From the NCBI GenBank assembly GCA_030272155.1, contig CP126206.1, positions 3,523,001 through 3,587,000 on the forward strand: a stretch of DNA of 64,000 nt, given 5' to 3'. Below the pieces are notes generated by a model. That model was given only the letters and a program-made list of their open reading frames with translations, was not told where the DNA came from and did not search any database. This stretch comes from Tetradesmus obliquus (lineage: Eukaryota; Chlorophyta; Chlorophyceae; Sphaeropleales; Scenedesmaceae). The translations under genes were made by a program, and so were the position numbers. This document shows positions 22,424 through 35,100 of this stretch, piece by piece (position 1 is the first letter of the stretch; each line of letters starts with the position of its first letter).

Positions 22424-24851
22424 ATGGCACAGCGGAACGGGAAGCTGCTGTACAGCCTAGTAGCTCGAGGGACCGTCGTATTAGCGGAACAGAAGTGCGT
22501 GCTGTCTGCTAGGGCTGCAGCGGAGGGTGCTGCTAATGCTCCCATACAGCAGCATGGTCTGACAGCTTGCTGCTTCCTTGGCCTGCAGCAACACGACCGG
22601 CAATGCCCCTACAATTGCTATTCGCATCTTGGAGAAGCTGGGCTCGGAAGACACGTGAGTGGCCGCTGCAGCAGCTGCAGCTGAGCTGTGTTGAAGAGAC
22701 ACGTAGTACCACTTCCAGACAGGAAGCAGCCCAGGGTAAGCTGTGGCGTTTGGGGAGCTGTGCATGCACCCCACTCCTCAAGACTTGCAGGAAACAGCAG
22801 CATGTGTGTCACCTCTTTCCTTGGTAGGAAGTTATAGCCGAGGCAGTTGCAGCAGGGCACGTGCAGACACGCTGGAGACAGTGCTAGGCAATCGCTAGGG
22901 TTTTGACTTGCTTAGGGCTGCACAGCATGCACGTGCCGACACCACAGCTCTAGCGGCAGCTGGTTTGCAGGGGGCGCAGTTGTGTCAGGTGAGGTGCACC
23001 GCATGGGCAATGCCCAATCACACAGTTGCTGCATAGTGCACCACATAGTGCAACACATACTATGTCCTATGATAGCTGCTTCTGGCCTATGCATGCTGCT
23101 GCTGCTGCTGCTGCTGTTGCCGCAGGCGTGTGACGTATGCTCAGGAGCGGCACATGTTCCATGTGATGGTGGCAGGGGGGCTGACCTTCCTCTGCATGGC
23201 TGACGAGGTGATGAAGATGCGTTGGTACCATTTGAATAGTTTCAGCATCAAATGCACACAGACAGCAGTGGCGGTTGCTAGAGCTATCATTGTAGTATTG
23301 CAACTGCGCCCACCTTGCTGTGTGCATTGTGAACGAGGCGCGCGGGGCTGGCAGGCGGGCTCACCCTCCTGTGCATGGCAGATGAGGTGAGCAGGGCGCT
23401 GTTGTTTTTTAATTGCAAAAAGACAGCAATGTGAAGTACTAGTTGCCGCCCATTTGCCTTATTTGCAATGTCATAACATATATGCAGTGTCATAACATAT
23501 ATGCTATATAATTTGCTGCAGGGTGCCGGGCGGTACGTGCCATATGCCTTCCTGGAGGATGTGAAAGCAAACAGTGTACTGTAATTCACTTCGAACATGC
23601 AATATGTCATAACAAATTTGCTGTGTGATGTGATGCGGTGTCATGTTGTTTGTGCTGCAGGGTGCTGGGCGGCACGTGCTGTTTGCCTGCTTTGAGGATG
23701 TGAAAGCAAACAGTGTACTGTTATTCACTTCAATAAGCAATGTCATAACATGTATGCTATGTAATCTGCTGCAGGGTGCTGGGCGGCGCGTGCCGTTTGC
23801 CTTCCTGGAGGATGTGAAAGCAAGCTTCCTCAACAGCTACGGCGACAGCTACCAGCAGGTACGACAACGTTCAAATTGCTTCTTCTTTCTGGATGGGTGT
23901 TTCAGCAGCTGCAATCAGTCATATGACAGGCTGTCGCATATGAGTTCAGCACCGTGCTCACGCAGCGTGTGTATCTGCGTTTTTGCAGGCTATTGGCATG
24001 CCGAACAAACCTTGAATCTTGCTATTCCTGCATGGCTGCACGCTGTCGCCTATGAGTACAACGGCGCGTTCAGCACTGTGCTGGCGCAGCGCATGACATG
24101 CTTGCCGCCTGTCTGCAGGCTGCCTGCATACTGAACAAACCCCATACTTTGCGTGTCTGCATTTCCGCATGGCTGCAGGCAGTTGCGTATGAGTACAACG
24201 GTGCATTCAGCACTGTGCTGGCGCAGCGCATGACGTACTTCAACAGCGACCCGGGCGCTGACGTCATTGACAGGGTCCGTGGCGAGATCTCACAGGTGTG
24301 TGCGTGGTTTAGCAGGGTTGCAGGGCCTGAGGGTTTAGGGGCCTCGGTGAGTCTTTGGGAATGCACTGCACAGGAGTGCGTGACATACCTCAACAGCGAC
24401 CCAGGCGCTGATGTCATTGACAGAGTCCGCGGCGAGATCTCCCAGGTAACTGCGGCTTAGCAGGTGTATGTGTTTTCATGTCATCCAAATATATTTCTAG
24501 CGAGATCTCCCAGGTGCGTTCGGTGTTTAGGTTTTGGTGCCTTGTGTTTTGGGTTTCTGAAGACGGGCATTCAAACGGAGCGCGTTTGCTCACATGAGCT
24601 GGTCATGGTGGGCACCTTGTGTGCTCAGTGCGGTGTGCGCACGAAGTTCACAGCACAAGATCTACCCAGTTTGATTCTGCCCTGGTGACTTGCCAGCAGC
24701 CTTGGCTGCAGTTTCAAACATACATCTGCACAGATGACGCGCATGCTGCTGACAATCGGGTGCTGCTGCCGCTGCTGCTGCTGCTGCTGCTGCCAGGTGA
24801 AGGACATCATGGTGGAGAACATCGAGCGGGTACTGGACAGAGGTGGGTGGC

Positions 24852-24882
<31 letters not shown>

Positions 24883-25428
24883 CAACGCATGGAATCTGCT
24901 GCACTGTACATGTGGGGTGCTTGATCAGCAGCACTTTCGTGATGATGACAGCCATCATCGTTGTACGCTGGCGAGAGGCTGGACGTTGGGCCGGGAGATC
25001 AAATGCGCGTCATCTACTTGTGACAATGTTATATTTAATGATATTTTCATTGTTATACTATTGTTACTAATGCAGGTGAGAAGCTGGACCTGCTGGTGGA
25101 CAAGACCGACCTGCTGCAGGGAGAGGCGTTTGCTTTCCGGCGGGAGGCTACACGCGCACGCCGTGTCATGTGGTGGAAGGTGAGCGGCTGAGGGTTCAGG
25201 GTTCAGGGTTCAGACCACTGCTGTTGCTAGGGTTCTGGGCCTCAGGGCTCTGGATCGATCCTACCCGACCTATTGCCTGACTTGCTTTGGGAGTTGATAG
25301 TGTGCATGCAGATCACGGAAAACAGATGTGCCGCAGAAACATATGTGCGGCAGGCAGTGCTGCTTGCTGGATGCTGGCATGGGCGTGTATGTGCAGCTTT
25401 ACATGCCGCTATATTATCATCCGTGTGC

Positions 25429-25461
<33 letters not shown>

Positions 25462-25647
25462 TGCTGCCAGAATGTACATGTGGTTCATCATGGGCGGCAT
25501 CCTATCCGCAGTCATTTTCACCTGTTTGCTGCTGTTCTGCTGCTGCTGCTGTTGCTGTTCCAGAACGTGCGCATGTGGTTCATCATGGGCGGCATTGTAG
25601 CGGCAGTCATCTTCCTCATCGTGCTGCTGACAGTGGGCATCCGGTAA
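22424..25647 (+). CDS. VAMP7: VAMP7-type longin R-SNARE, 8 exons, 217 aa
   Basis: Exons 22424-22494, 22589-22654, 23126-23207, 23775-23858, 24179-24295, 24797-24842, 25076-25179, 25564-25647; phases close at 217 aa, the usual VAMP7/VAMP72 length. The longin domain opens with MAQRNGKLLYSLVARGTVVL and includes FLCMADE and RRVPFAFLEDVKASFLNSYG. The R-SNARE motif starts near residue 141 (VKDIMVENIERVLDRGEKLD) with the zero-layer arginine at about 155 and a KLDLLVDKTDLL helix. A C-terminal membrane anchor occupies about residues 195-215. Such SNAREs drive fusion of endosomal, vacuolar or secretory vesicles, facing the cytosol. Exons 3-5 and 8 have flanking partial copies; exons 1-2 do not. Confidence 0.93.
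23330..24515 (+). repeat. Exon-fragment copies in R-SNARE introns
   Basis: Downstream copy of the exon 3 end at 23336-23386. Upstream copies of the exon 4 start at 23521-23575 and 23661-23715. Upstream copy of the exon 5 start at 24023-24102. Downstream copies of the exon 5 end at 24372-24447 and, very short, at 24500-24513. The exon 4 copies terminate in the same GCAAACAGTGTACTG block. Confidence 0.88.
25465..25535 (+). repeat. Upstream copy of the R-SNARE membrane-anchor exon
   Basis: About 60 bp with acceptor, encoding MWFIMGGI followed by a diverged hydrophobic stretch, ahead of the complete exon at 25564. Confidence 0.85.
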
Positions 25648-25653
25648 AAGGAG

Positions 25654-25684
<31 letters not shown>

Positions 25685-25772
25685 AAAGGAACTGCAGCAA
25701 CAACCGGAGCGGCATTGTAGCAGCAGTCATCTTCCTCATTGTGCTGTGACGGTGGGCATCGGGTGAAAGGAG

Positions 25773-25840
<68 letters not shown>

Positions 25841-25935
25841 TGTGGGCATCGGGTGAAATGGGCATGCGAGCCTGCTTTACCATGGTGCTGCTCACGGTGG
25901 GCATCGGGCATGCAAGCCTGCTTCACCTGTCACTC
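25648..25935 (+). repeat. Membrane-anchor exon end copies and AGC microsatellite in the R-SNARE 3' flank
   Basis: Degenerate copies of the exon end lie at 25706-25770, about 25838-25856 and 25880-25908 (GGTGGGCATCGG blocks). They are separated by (AGC)n tracts at 25659-25684 and 25778-25837; the latter is about 20 uninterrupted units. Confidence 0.85.
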
Positions 25936-25943
25936 GGCAGGTA

Positions 25944-26164
25944 GATCTGCTGCGGCAGGCAATCTGCTGCGGCAGGCAATCTGCTGCGGCAGGTGATCTG
26001 CTGCGGCAGGTGATCTGCTGCGGCAGGCGATCTGGTGCGGCAGGCGATCTGCTGCGGCAGGCGATCTGCTGCGGCAGGCGATCTGCTGCAACAGGCGATC
26101 TGCTGCGGCAGGCGATCTGTTGCGGCAGGCGATCTGCTGCGGCAGGCGATCTGCTGCGACAGGC
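25944..26164 (+). repeat. 17-bp minisatellite, 13 copies
   Basis: Unit GATCTGCTGCGGCAGGC with single-base variants, exactly 13 units. Since 17 is not a multiple of three, all frames are sampled, which explains long spurious ORFs on both strands. Confidence 0.95.
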
Positions 26165-26849
26165 AGCACAGAAGGGCCTGGTGTGCTATGCTGTTGGCAG
26201 TGAACACCTGCTAGGGCTGCTGGCAACTCCAATCAAACAGGCTGGTGCTGCGAAGCAGCAGCAGCAGCAGCCAGCTTCTTTAAGCAGCAGGTGCTTGCAG
26301 TCAGCGCAGCAGGCACCACCACCAATTGACCAGCACGCAGCCAGCACATGTGCACTGTACAGTAAGGGCTCAGGCCATTTTGGATGGCAAGGCATAGTGC
26401 AAGGGCAAACTCAACCTTTTGTGTTATTTTGTTATTAGTGTGGTTATCGCTGGTGAATGAACCAGAGAGCACGTGGTAAGCAGCAACTTTTACGTGAGTA
26501 GGTTGTGCACATCAGCGAGGTCAGCGAGGTCTTTGCTTGCGGCGTGTGCACATCATGTCGATTATGGCATTTGTTGTGCGGTGTGTGTTCAGCTGCCCAG
26601 TAGCCACCCGGGTAGCATTGTCGTTGTTGTTTTGTTATGTGCATGGTACCATACTATGATGGCTATCAACAAACTGGTCAAAGCACAAATGATCAAATTA
26701 CCCATGTCAGTGCGTTGTTGTGCGTGCGCTGCTGTTTGCTTTTCTTACATGAATGAAATGGCAGCTGGTGCCGCTGTAGTAGCAGCAGCTGGTGCTGGAG
26801 CTTGCTGCTGCTGACAGCAGCAGCAGCAGCAGCAGGCGGCGATCGTTGC

Positions 26850-27134
26850 CTACATGTGCTGCGCTGCGTTCATTCTTGGGGTTCCGGGTTTGTGCTGCAC
26901 AGCACATGTGTGTGCAACCCGAGGTTGGCTGCAGGAAATGAGGAGGTTGCAGTGCTCCTCGTTGCTTGCAGGAACTGACATGCATGTAACACAACAGTTG
27001 CTCTGAATCGCTCTGTGCTCCTGTAGCAGCCTGCTGCAGATCTGATCTAAAGTGACAAATCGGATCTGCTCTGGAAGGTGCCAGTCAGCCTCTGGCAGGT
27101 CACTTGCTGAAATTTTCACGCCACTGTCGGCCAC
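26850..27134 (-). CDS. Possible small hypothetical protein or exon, 94 aa
   Basis: The first half looks protein-like (SDLPEADWHLPEQIRFVTLD, then a CSRLLQEHRA helix); the second half is low-complexity. I recognise no family. A short repeat with a second copy at 37989-38036 lies immediately upstream. It could be a genuine small gene, an exon of a degraded gene or chance. Confidence 0.25.
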   Translation of the reverse strand: MADSGVKISASDLPEADWHLPEQIRFVTLDQICSRLLQEHRAIQSNCCVTCMSVPASNEEHCNLLISCSQPRVAHTCAVQHKPGTPRMNAAQHM

Positions 27135-28655
27135 AGTTCAACTATAATAATAGTCTTCTTGTAAGCCTTACCTTATCGGCATTGGCCACAGTTCAACTGT
27201 GAATCACTTGTACTGAGCGTTTAGCAAAGGAGTCCCTTCAGTTTCCAGCTGTGCACAACTCAATGTGATTGCTCATCAACATGTTACACAGCGTTCAACA
27301 GCAATGACGTCAGGCGTGCACAAGTGATGCATCTGCCTAAGGAACTAGTCAAGGTACAAAGGGCTAACCTGAACAATGCGAGTGCTTCAGTGTGCCAGAC
27401 ACAAGTAACCTCGCCCGTTTTGGCAGCAAGTAACAGCCGACGCGCAAAACCATGCGAGTGCTTCAGTGCGGCACACACCACCAATAGCTGCGGCTGGCAG
27501 CAACACACATTTGCAAGCAAGCTGTCACGAGCCGGCCAACGCGCGAAACCCCAAACCAAAGCGCAGGTGTTGGTACGCATAACCATGGGAGTGCTGCAGT
27601 GTGGCGGGATACCACCGACAGCTGCCAGCACTGGCAGCGCAACACACTTGTGAACTATCACGAGTGGCAGGCCTCAGCAGGTGATAGTTCACAAGCCAGC
27701 AGAAACACAGACCTCAAACCAAAGCGCAGGTGTTGGGGGAAAGGGGTCTGGTCACCGACAACAGGTGCTGGCTTGCAGATGTTGAGAAACGCAGCAGGAA
27801 AAGGCTGCTGCACAGCCCTGAGGGTATGTGTTGTGCAGCACCTGCTGAAGCTCAGGCAGCAGCAACATGCACATATAGATATGCATGACGCGTGCTGTCA
27901 ACGCAGCAAAGATAGAAACACGCCGGAACTTGGCACTGGCAGATTCTAGCCTCTGCTTGTACACAGCTGCTGCCATTGTCAGGATGCTGCCACTCTATGC
28001 ATCGGTGCTGTGAACGCAACGTGTGTCAGCATTGCTGCCGACACAGACACACAAATGCAGGCTGACAGTGCTGCTGCTGCAGCCCACTTTTGCTCAAAGT
28101 GGCTACAAAGGGGCTACAAAGGTACAAAGGGTATGTTACGCAAGGCGTGCTTTCTCTGGTACAGTAATCAGAAGCCACTTCTTTCAGGCATCAAGCATTC
28201 CTTTGAAACATTCAACACTGGTCAAACAAAGGCGGCACATCTGGTCAAACTAACGCACACGAGAGAACACACCAAGTTGGGCCCTTTGCAGTTCTGATGC
28301 TCTGCAACGTGTGATGCTCCTATTGACTCCTGCAGATGCAAACAGATGTCCCAGTGCATGGCTCACTTGCATGGAAGGTGACGCACACACAGCAAAACCC
28401 ACCTCTGCTGCTCTGACACGACTCGCCATGCATCATACCTGCAGCATCGCATCTGTGCAAGGCGGGTCAGCACACAGAGCGCAGCACCACCACAATGCAC
28501 GCTACACGAGGAAACATGCACATCTGGCACATGCAGGCAAGAGATGAAGCACATGCACTGCCCCCAAACACACCACAACACACACTGAGCAGCCTCGCAC
28601 ACCAGTACTGACAAACAGTGACACACCGCTAGCCGCCAAAGCCGCACATGCCTTC

Positions 28656-28697
28656 TCGGTATGTAACACGGTATGTAACACGGTATGTAACACGGTG
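28656..28697. repeat. 13-bp tandem repeat, three copies
   Basis: Unit CGGTATGTAACAC in direct succession, followed by CGGTGCAC. Confidence 0.85.
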
Positions 28698-29340
28698 CAC
28701 TGCTGCTGCTGCTGTTGCCCCTGCAGCATCTCACTCTGCATCGCACCAGGTGCGCAGACAGCACGCCTGCAGGTGTCCGCGCCACGCCCCACAAGTTGAA
28801 GCACGGTCCTGCGAGCCGCACAGCCCCCAGACACACCAAAACACACACTGAGCAGCCTTGCAAACCAGTACTGACAAGCAGCCCCACACCGCTAGCCGCC
28901 CCCTCCACGCAAGCATTCACTGTGCGCCCTAACCCTTCTCGGTATGACACATGGCGCGCCGCTGCTGCTGCGCTGCTGCTGCTGCAGCAGCATACAACAC
29001 ATGTTGCACCAGTTGCGCCGACAGCACAAATGCAGGTGTTCGCGCTATACCCAACAAGTTGAAGCAAAATCCTGCAAACCACACAGCAAAGGCAACACCA
29101 TGTGCCGTTCAACGTGCATCAGTACAGTCAGCTCGACACCATCGCCTTACTGCTGCTGCTGCCACGTGCTGCTGTTGGTGACTGTTACGACCACGTAGCA
29201 GCACGATTAACCCATCGTAAAACACCCCACGCCCCACCACACAACGTTACAAAACACGAAGCGCACGGAACGAACAAACACACGCGCAGCCGCGCACAGC
29301 GTTGATGCTGCCTGCGCATGCGCCTGCGCGTGCAATGCCT

Positions 29341-29500
29341 GTGGTACAGCACATACAACATGTGGTACAGCACATGCAACATGTGGTACAGCACATGCAA
29401 CATGTGGTACAACACATACAACATGTGGTGCATCACATGCAATATGTGGTACAGCACATGCAACATGTGGTACAGCACATGCCTGTGGTACAGCACATGT
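29341..29500. repeat. 21-bp minisatellite, seven to eight copies
   Basis: Unit starting GTGGTACAGCACATGCAACA, phase-locked at 29341, 29362, 29383, 29404, 29425, 29446 and 29467, with a shortened final unit. The 21-bp period keeps frames open on both strands. Confidence 0.93.
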
Positions 29501-31964
29501 GGCCAATCCAATGCAGCTGCAGATGCAGCTGCACCACTGCCACACACACACCTGCATGCAGGCAGGCAGCTGCATAAGCATCTGCAGTGCAGTTTTTACA
29601 AGTCCCTATCGCCTGCCTCCTCCCCATCCTGCGCCGGCAGCCCCTGCTCTGCTCGACGCCTCACAACATAACATAACAACATAACATAACACAACGGCTT
29701 GCATGCACCCACATGCAACCCTTCTGACGACAACACCAAGGCCACCATGCACCAACACCACCACACAACAAGAACAGGAACAAAGCACACGAAGGTCCTG
29801 GCCAAACGGGGTAAAGCAGACGCCCCGCCCACCCCCTATGTGTTACAAACGCCCACTGCAATCCTCCACGGCCGCAGCAGACACCGATCATACACGGCTG
29901 CAGCAAACAAGGCCTTGCGTGACTCCAGCAAACATATACGTTGCCCGATCGCAGCACTGCTGCAGCAGACATAAACATGCCTGACCACAGAGCTACTGCA
30001 GCAACACAAGCGTTGCACGGTTGCAGCAACGCTGTGTGGGCCTTGATATCAATGATGTGTATACTGCAACACCTTTGTATACAAGCGATCCTGAGGACCG
30101 CATGAGCACCCTGCTGCACCTCAAGCAGCAGCGGGCACAACGCAGCAACGACCAGCAGCGCGCGACGCATCTGCATGCATTTGCAGCTCAATTGCACATG
30201 CTGCGCTGCGTGCACAAGCCACAAACAGCAAAGCAAAGCAAGGCAAGGAAATCCAAAGCAACAAAAAGCACAAGCGACGGCAAACATCAAATGCAATGCG
30301 GAATGCTTTGTAAGCGTGGCACAGCCTGCCAGGTAAGAGCCACTGGTATGGCACACCTGCACGGCACAATTCAAATTATTGTAACATGCAATGTAACACC
30401 CATTGTAACACGCAGCGCCGCACACACTGCAGAGGACAACAGCAACGGCAGCAGCAGCTGGCACCCATGTGCAGCTGCCTTGTGTTGTCACCAAATCCAA
30501 ACCCTAGGCACAAACAGACGGAAGATGCCCTGCTGCGATGCGATGATGTCACAAAGCACGCGGTACATGCTGCAGCCCTTTTTGCACAAGCAATCAGCGT
30601 AGGGCTGCATTGCTGCTGCTCCAAACCAGCCAGCCGGTGTTTACAGCAGCTGGGTCAAGCAAGCATGCTGCTGTGTATGCCTGCACAGCCTCAGCCGCAA
30701 CAAACGAAGTTGCGGCATTTTGATTGAACCTAAGGATTACACAAACGCGACAACAACGAAGCAAACGAAAGACGCAAACCGCAAGCCCAAACAAGACACC
30801 ACCACACCGGTGAGACACCCACCCACTGGGCGCAGGAACCCAGGCTTAATGTGCTGCCAAGCAACGCAAAGCAAGAAAAAAGACACAGAAGAGCAGCTAC
30901 CCCCGCTGAATAGTCCAGGCACAAGCAACGCCAGCTGTGGTGGTGTTGATTGTACAAGACACCGACACGAGTCGGTGCGGCAATTGTGACACAAAGCAGC
31001 AGAGCCAGAGTACAGCTCCAAACCTTGCTGCTGCTGCTGCTGGTGCCGCCAGCACTTGCTGCTGCCAGCGAACACGAGTCACACTGCAATGGCGACGCCA
31101 CACACAACAAGGCGGCCGCAAATCCTGCTGCTGCCAATAACAAACAGCCCTTCCTTTCAGCAGCCGCCCTGCTGACAGTACGAGAACTGCTTGCTGTGCC
31201 AAATGCGATTGGCAGAACTGCAAGCCAACGCAGGCCTGGGAAGACAGCGCTACTTGAGACGTAAGCGCTCCAACCTTTTCAGCAGCATGCACCACGTGCT
31301 TTCCTTTCCAATCCCCAATGAATCGTTGTATCTATCCCTATACAACTATCCCAATACAAGACAAGATACCCCAGTGGGCAAAGCTGCTCGGGTCTATTAG
31401 GTGTGTGCCACAACACACCGGCGGCAAGTGCATTGCATGCATTGAGCCGATGCATCAGTATCAGCAACATCAGACATCACCTGTCGAATGAAGACAAAAC
31501 TGACGTGCACTTCGCTGCATACCATGATGGAACACACGGTGCAAGAGTGACCGCGTGCTGCCACGTAAGCCAAAGGAGAAAGAAAAAGAGAAAGAGAGAG
31601 ACAGAGGGCCGGAAAGCAGCACCGTTGTTGTATGGTTGCTTGCAACTGATGCAATGTTTATATCAACAACAGCGCACGGAGTCGCACACACACATCGCGC
31701 ACACACCCCAAACCCACGCACATCTACACCCATGAGAGCGTGTGAGCAGCACAACTGCCCATTCACAGCTTCAGCAGCAACATCAAACCCCGTGAGCCTG
31801 CTCCTCCAACACCAACAATGCCTGCAGAGACAGACGAATAACTGCCACCAAACCTTTTGCGGCTGTTTGCGGCTGTATAGCTCTGCTGCTGTGTGCATTG
31901 CCATGCTGCTGCTGCCACCGCCACAGGCTGCATTACATCCTGCTCCTGCAGTCCCCGCCACGAG

Positions 31965-32103
31965 AAGCAGCCGCGCACGCTGCTGCTGCTGCGGCTGGCA
32001 ACGCGTACGCATCCTCCCAGCCTGCCTCTGCTCTCGCTGCCAAGGCTGCCTCCCTCAACACGACAACAGCAGCAGCAGCAGCTGCTGCTGCTGCTTGTGC
32101 CGC
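31965..32103 (-). repeat. Copy of the F-box/LRR terminal exon end beyond the stop
   Basis: The Ala-rich coding end near 32104-32160 is echoed at about 31978-32050 (GCGTACGCATCCTCCCAGCC against GCCTACGCATCTGCCCAGCC on the plus strand). The similarity is partial and Ala-codon bias contributes. Confidence 0.6.
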
Positions 32104-35100
32104 CTACGCATCTGCCCAGCCCGCCACCGCCTGCGCTGCAGCCGCCTCAGCCGCCGCGCCGGGCGTTATCTTCTGCTTCAAACGCAGCAAACTAACAGGC
32201 AGCCCGTGCAGCGCCTCGCAGCCACTTATGGTAAGGCTCTGCAGGGAATCACCTAACCCTGCCTCCTCACCCCCCATGCTACTGGGCAGGTGCCGCAAGC
32301 TTGCGCAGTTGTGCAGCACTATCTGCCGCAGCCCACCGAGCGCCCCCACACTCGGAGGCAGCTCCCGAAGGCTCGCGCAGTCGCTGAGAACGAGGCAGGT
32401 CAGGCTGCTGCGCAGTGAACTCGCACCAAAGTTCTCGGGAAGTTCGTGCAAGTTCTTGCAGGAAGTTACGTCCAGCCGCCGGAGTGACACCAGGTGGGCC
32501 AGGCAGGCGGGAAGTGCCGAGAGCGCCTGGCAGCCCCGAATTACCAGGTGGGTGAGTTCGATCAGACTTCCCAGTGAGGCGGGAAGTTCGCCGAGAGCTT
32601 GGCCGCCCACTGTGAACTTCACGAGCCGCGGCAGGCGGGCCCCCATGCCTGGAGGGAGCATCTCTAGGCTGGGCAGCTGCAGGGTGAGCCGCTGCAGGGC
32701 CGTCAGGGCGGGGCCGGCTGTTGTGAACAGGCCGTCTGGCAGCTCCTGTAGACAAACACGGTGCAACGCAGTAACACACGCGGTAAGTGGGAAGGAACAG
32801 GAGAGTGACGAGGGTGAGGCACTGCAGGGCGGGCCCTGCTGTTGTGAACAGGCCATCCGGCAGCTCCTGCAGTGCAGCAACAATGCAGCAGCAGCAGCAG
32901 CAGCAGCAAGGTCAGAAGGGGGCTGGGCAGCTGCAGGGTCAGCCGCTGCAGGGCAGTGAGCGCTGGGCCTGCTGTTGTGAACAGGCCGTCTGGCAGCTCC
33001 TGCAGTGCAAAAAAAAAAAAAAACGGTACAGAAGCAGTACGCATAGGTCAGGCAAGGACAGCAAAGCAGCTGCAGGGTGAGCCGCTGCAGGGCGGGGCCT
33101 GCTGTTGTAAAGTAAACAGACCGTCTGGCAGCTCCTGTAGATCAACAACGGTGTGAAGCAGCAAAGCAGAGCAGCAGAACATATGAAACCAAATAGACTT
33201 GCAGGAACCTGCCTGAGGCATTCGTACAATACACCAGCAAGCTTCACAACACGACAACCGATCAATACATAACATCAGGCTTGCAAAGTGCTGCTGAGCA
33301 TACAGCAGATTGCTGATCAACTACTCCATTGCTGTGCTTACCTGGATGCCGCAGCAGTCGCTGATTGACAGGCTAGTGAGCGAGGCAGCCAGGCGGGGCC
33401 CTGGGAAGGCAGCAGGCAGCGACTTGAGCCCGCCTGAAGCAGTAGCAGCAGCAGCGCAATGCGCGACTTTGTAAGAAGCAGGGGCATAGCAGGAAAGCAG
33501 AACACACAGGCAACACACTCTTGCTGAAGGGACGCAACCAACAAGTGTTAAACAACAATCTTCACAGCATTACACACTCACATGACTCAATCTCCAGGCT
33601 CTTCAGGCTTGTCAGCCTGAGCAGCGACTTGGGCAGCGCCTGCAGCTGCTGCTTGCAGGACGTTGCAGGACGCAACCACAAACCACATGCACAACAATTT
33701 GTGCAACATTTTCTGTGACACCATGAAACACAACATGCCGATGGCTTTCTTGCTATGGGTGTGATTAACATAGACATACAAAGATGAATTGTATCAAAGA
33801 TGACTCACATGACTCAATCTCCAGGCTCTTGAGGCTTGTCAGCTTGAGCAGCGACTTGGGCAGTGCCTGCAGCTGCGGGCAGCCCTTGACAGACAGCTGC
33901 TGCAGCTGCGACAGCCCCCCAATGCTGTACGGCAGCTTGCTCAGGTTTTCGCAGTGCAGCAGCGCCAGATGCTCCAGCGAAGACAGGCAGCCTGCAACAC
34001 AAAGGGGTTTGGCATGCGGCGGCGATGAGTGTAAGAAGCAAGCATTCGTGTACGGCAGCTTGCTCAAGTTCTCGCAGTGCAGCAGCGAGAGGTGCTCCAG
34101 CGAAGACAGGCAGCCTGCAATGTGTGTGTTCAAAGCACAGGTGGCGGCAGTACGTGATGTCAGCAGTAGACATGACGCGTGCGTGTGGCAGAAGCAGTGC
34201 AGCAGTGCCAAATGTTCCAGGGGAGACAGGCAGCCTGCAGCAAAAGTATACAGCCGTCAACATGTAATTGAGGCTTCATGGATTGTTATAAGTGGTGGGG
34301 TGCCTATATGTGAGGCACGCGCACATACAGGGTGCAAGCGGGGCACGCACACTTGCAGGAAAGCATACCCTGGGCACTGCTACACGTGCTATTCATCGCC
34401 CTTGTGTGCTGTGACTGCCATGTTGCATACTAATGATACATAGCATTCCTCTTAATGACATTCGTCAGCTTCGCAGTATTTTGGCACTCACCCAGGTCCT
34501 GTGGCAGCTCCTGCAGGTTGCTGCAGCAGCTGATGGTGAGGCTGTGCAGCTGAGATATGTGATTTATATACATTATGTATTTTCAAACATCATGACAGCC
34601 AGTCAGACTATTGCACTCACCCAGGTCCTGTGGCAGCTCCTGCAGATTGCTGCAGTGGCTGATGGTGAGGCTGTGCAGCTGACATATGTTATTTATAGAC
34701 ATTATGTCTTTTCAAACATCATGACAGCCGGTCACACCTCTGCACTTACCCAGGTCCTGTGGCAGCTCCTGCAGGTTGCCGCAGCAGCTGATGGTGAGGC
34801 TGTGCAGCTGCTGCTGCAGCAGGCACAGGTTTGAGGGCAGCTCCAGCAGGCTGGGGCAGCTGCGGAAGCACAGCGTGTTTGCTGACTTGGCACGAGACAT
34901 GAACCCCACCACTGTCTCTGTGTGCTGCTGTGGGCAGACTGTCTCCCCGTGCCAGCGCGCATGCTGCTTGCGCAGGGCAGACAGCGCCGCTGCTGCAAAG
35001 GCAGGCAGCAGCAGCGGCTTGCGGCGCAGCAGGCGCACGCTGCGGCTGTTGGTTTTGACGCAGAGCTGCTGCTCCTGCTTCTGCTCCTCCTCATAGACCA

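Larger units (their letters stand above)
26165..31900. other. Long region without a convincing gene
   Basis: About 5.7 kb between the R-SNARE 3' flank and the F-box/LRR gene. It holds low-grade duplications (for example 28577-28640 against 28845-28905), tandem repeats and scattered CA-rich stretches. Open frames here are mostly Cys/His/Thr-rich by-products of TGC, CAC and ACA composition. One minus-strand ORF near 27134 is listed separately. Confidence 0.5.

Noticed and set aside
26010..26438. 142-codon ORF through the 17-bp minisatellite
   Set aside because: Openness follows from the repeat sequence; both strands are open and the peptide is pure repeat followed by low complexity.
29661..30500. 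279-codon minus-strand ORF rich in Cys, Ala and Val
   Set aside because: No domain, composition explained by TGC/GCA-rich DNA, no phase-consistent neighbours.
31898..32959. 353-codon plus-strand ORF opposite the LRR gene
   Set aside because: Antisense shadow of the phase-consistent LRR exon 4 and its copies.
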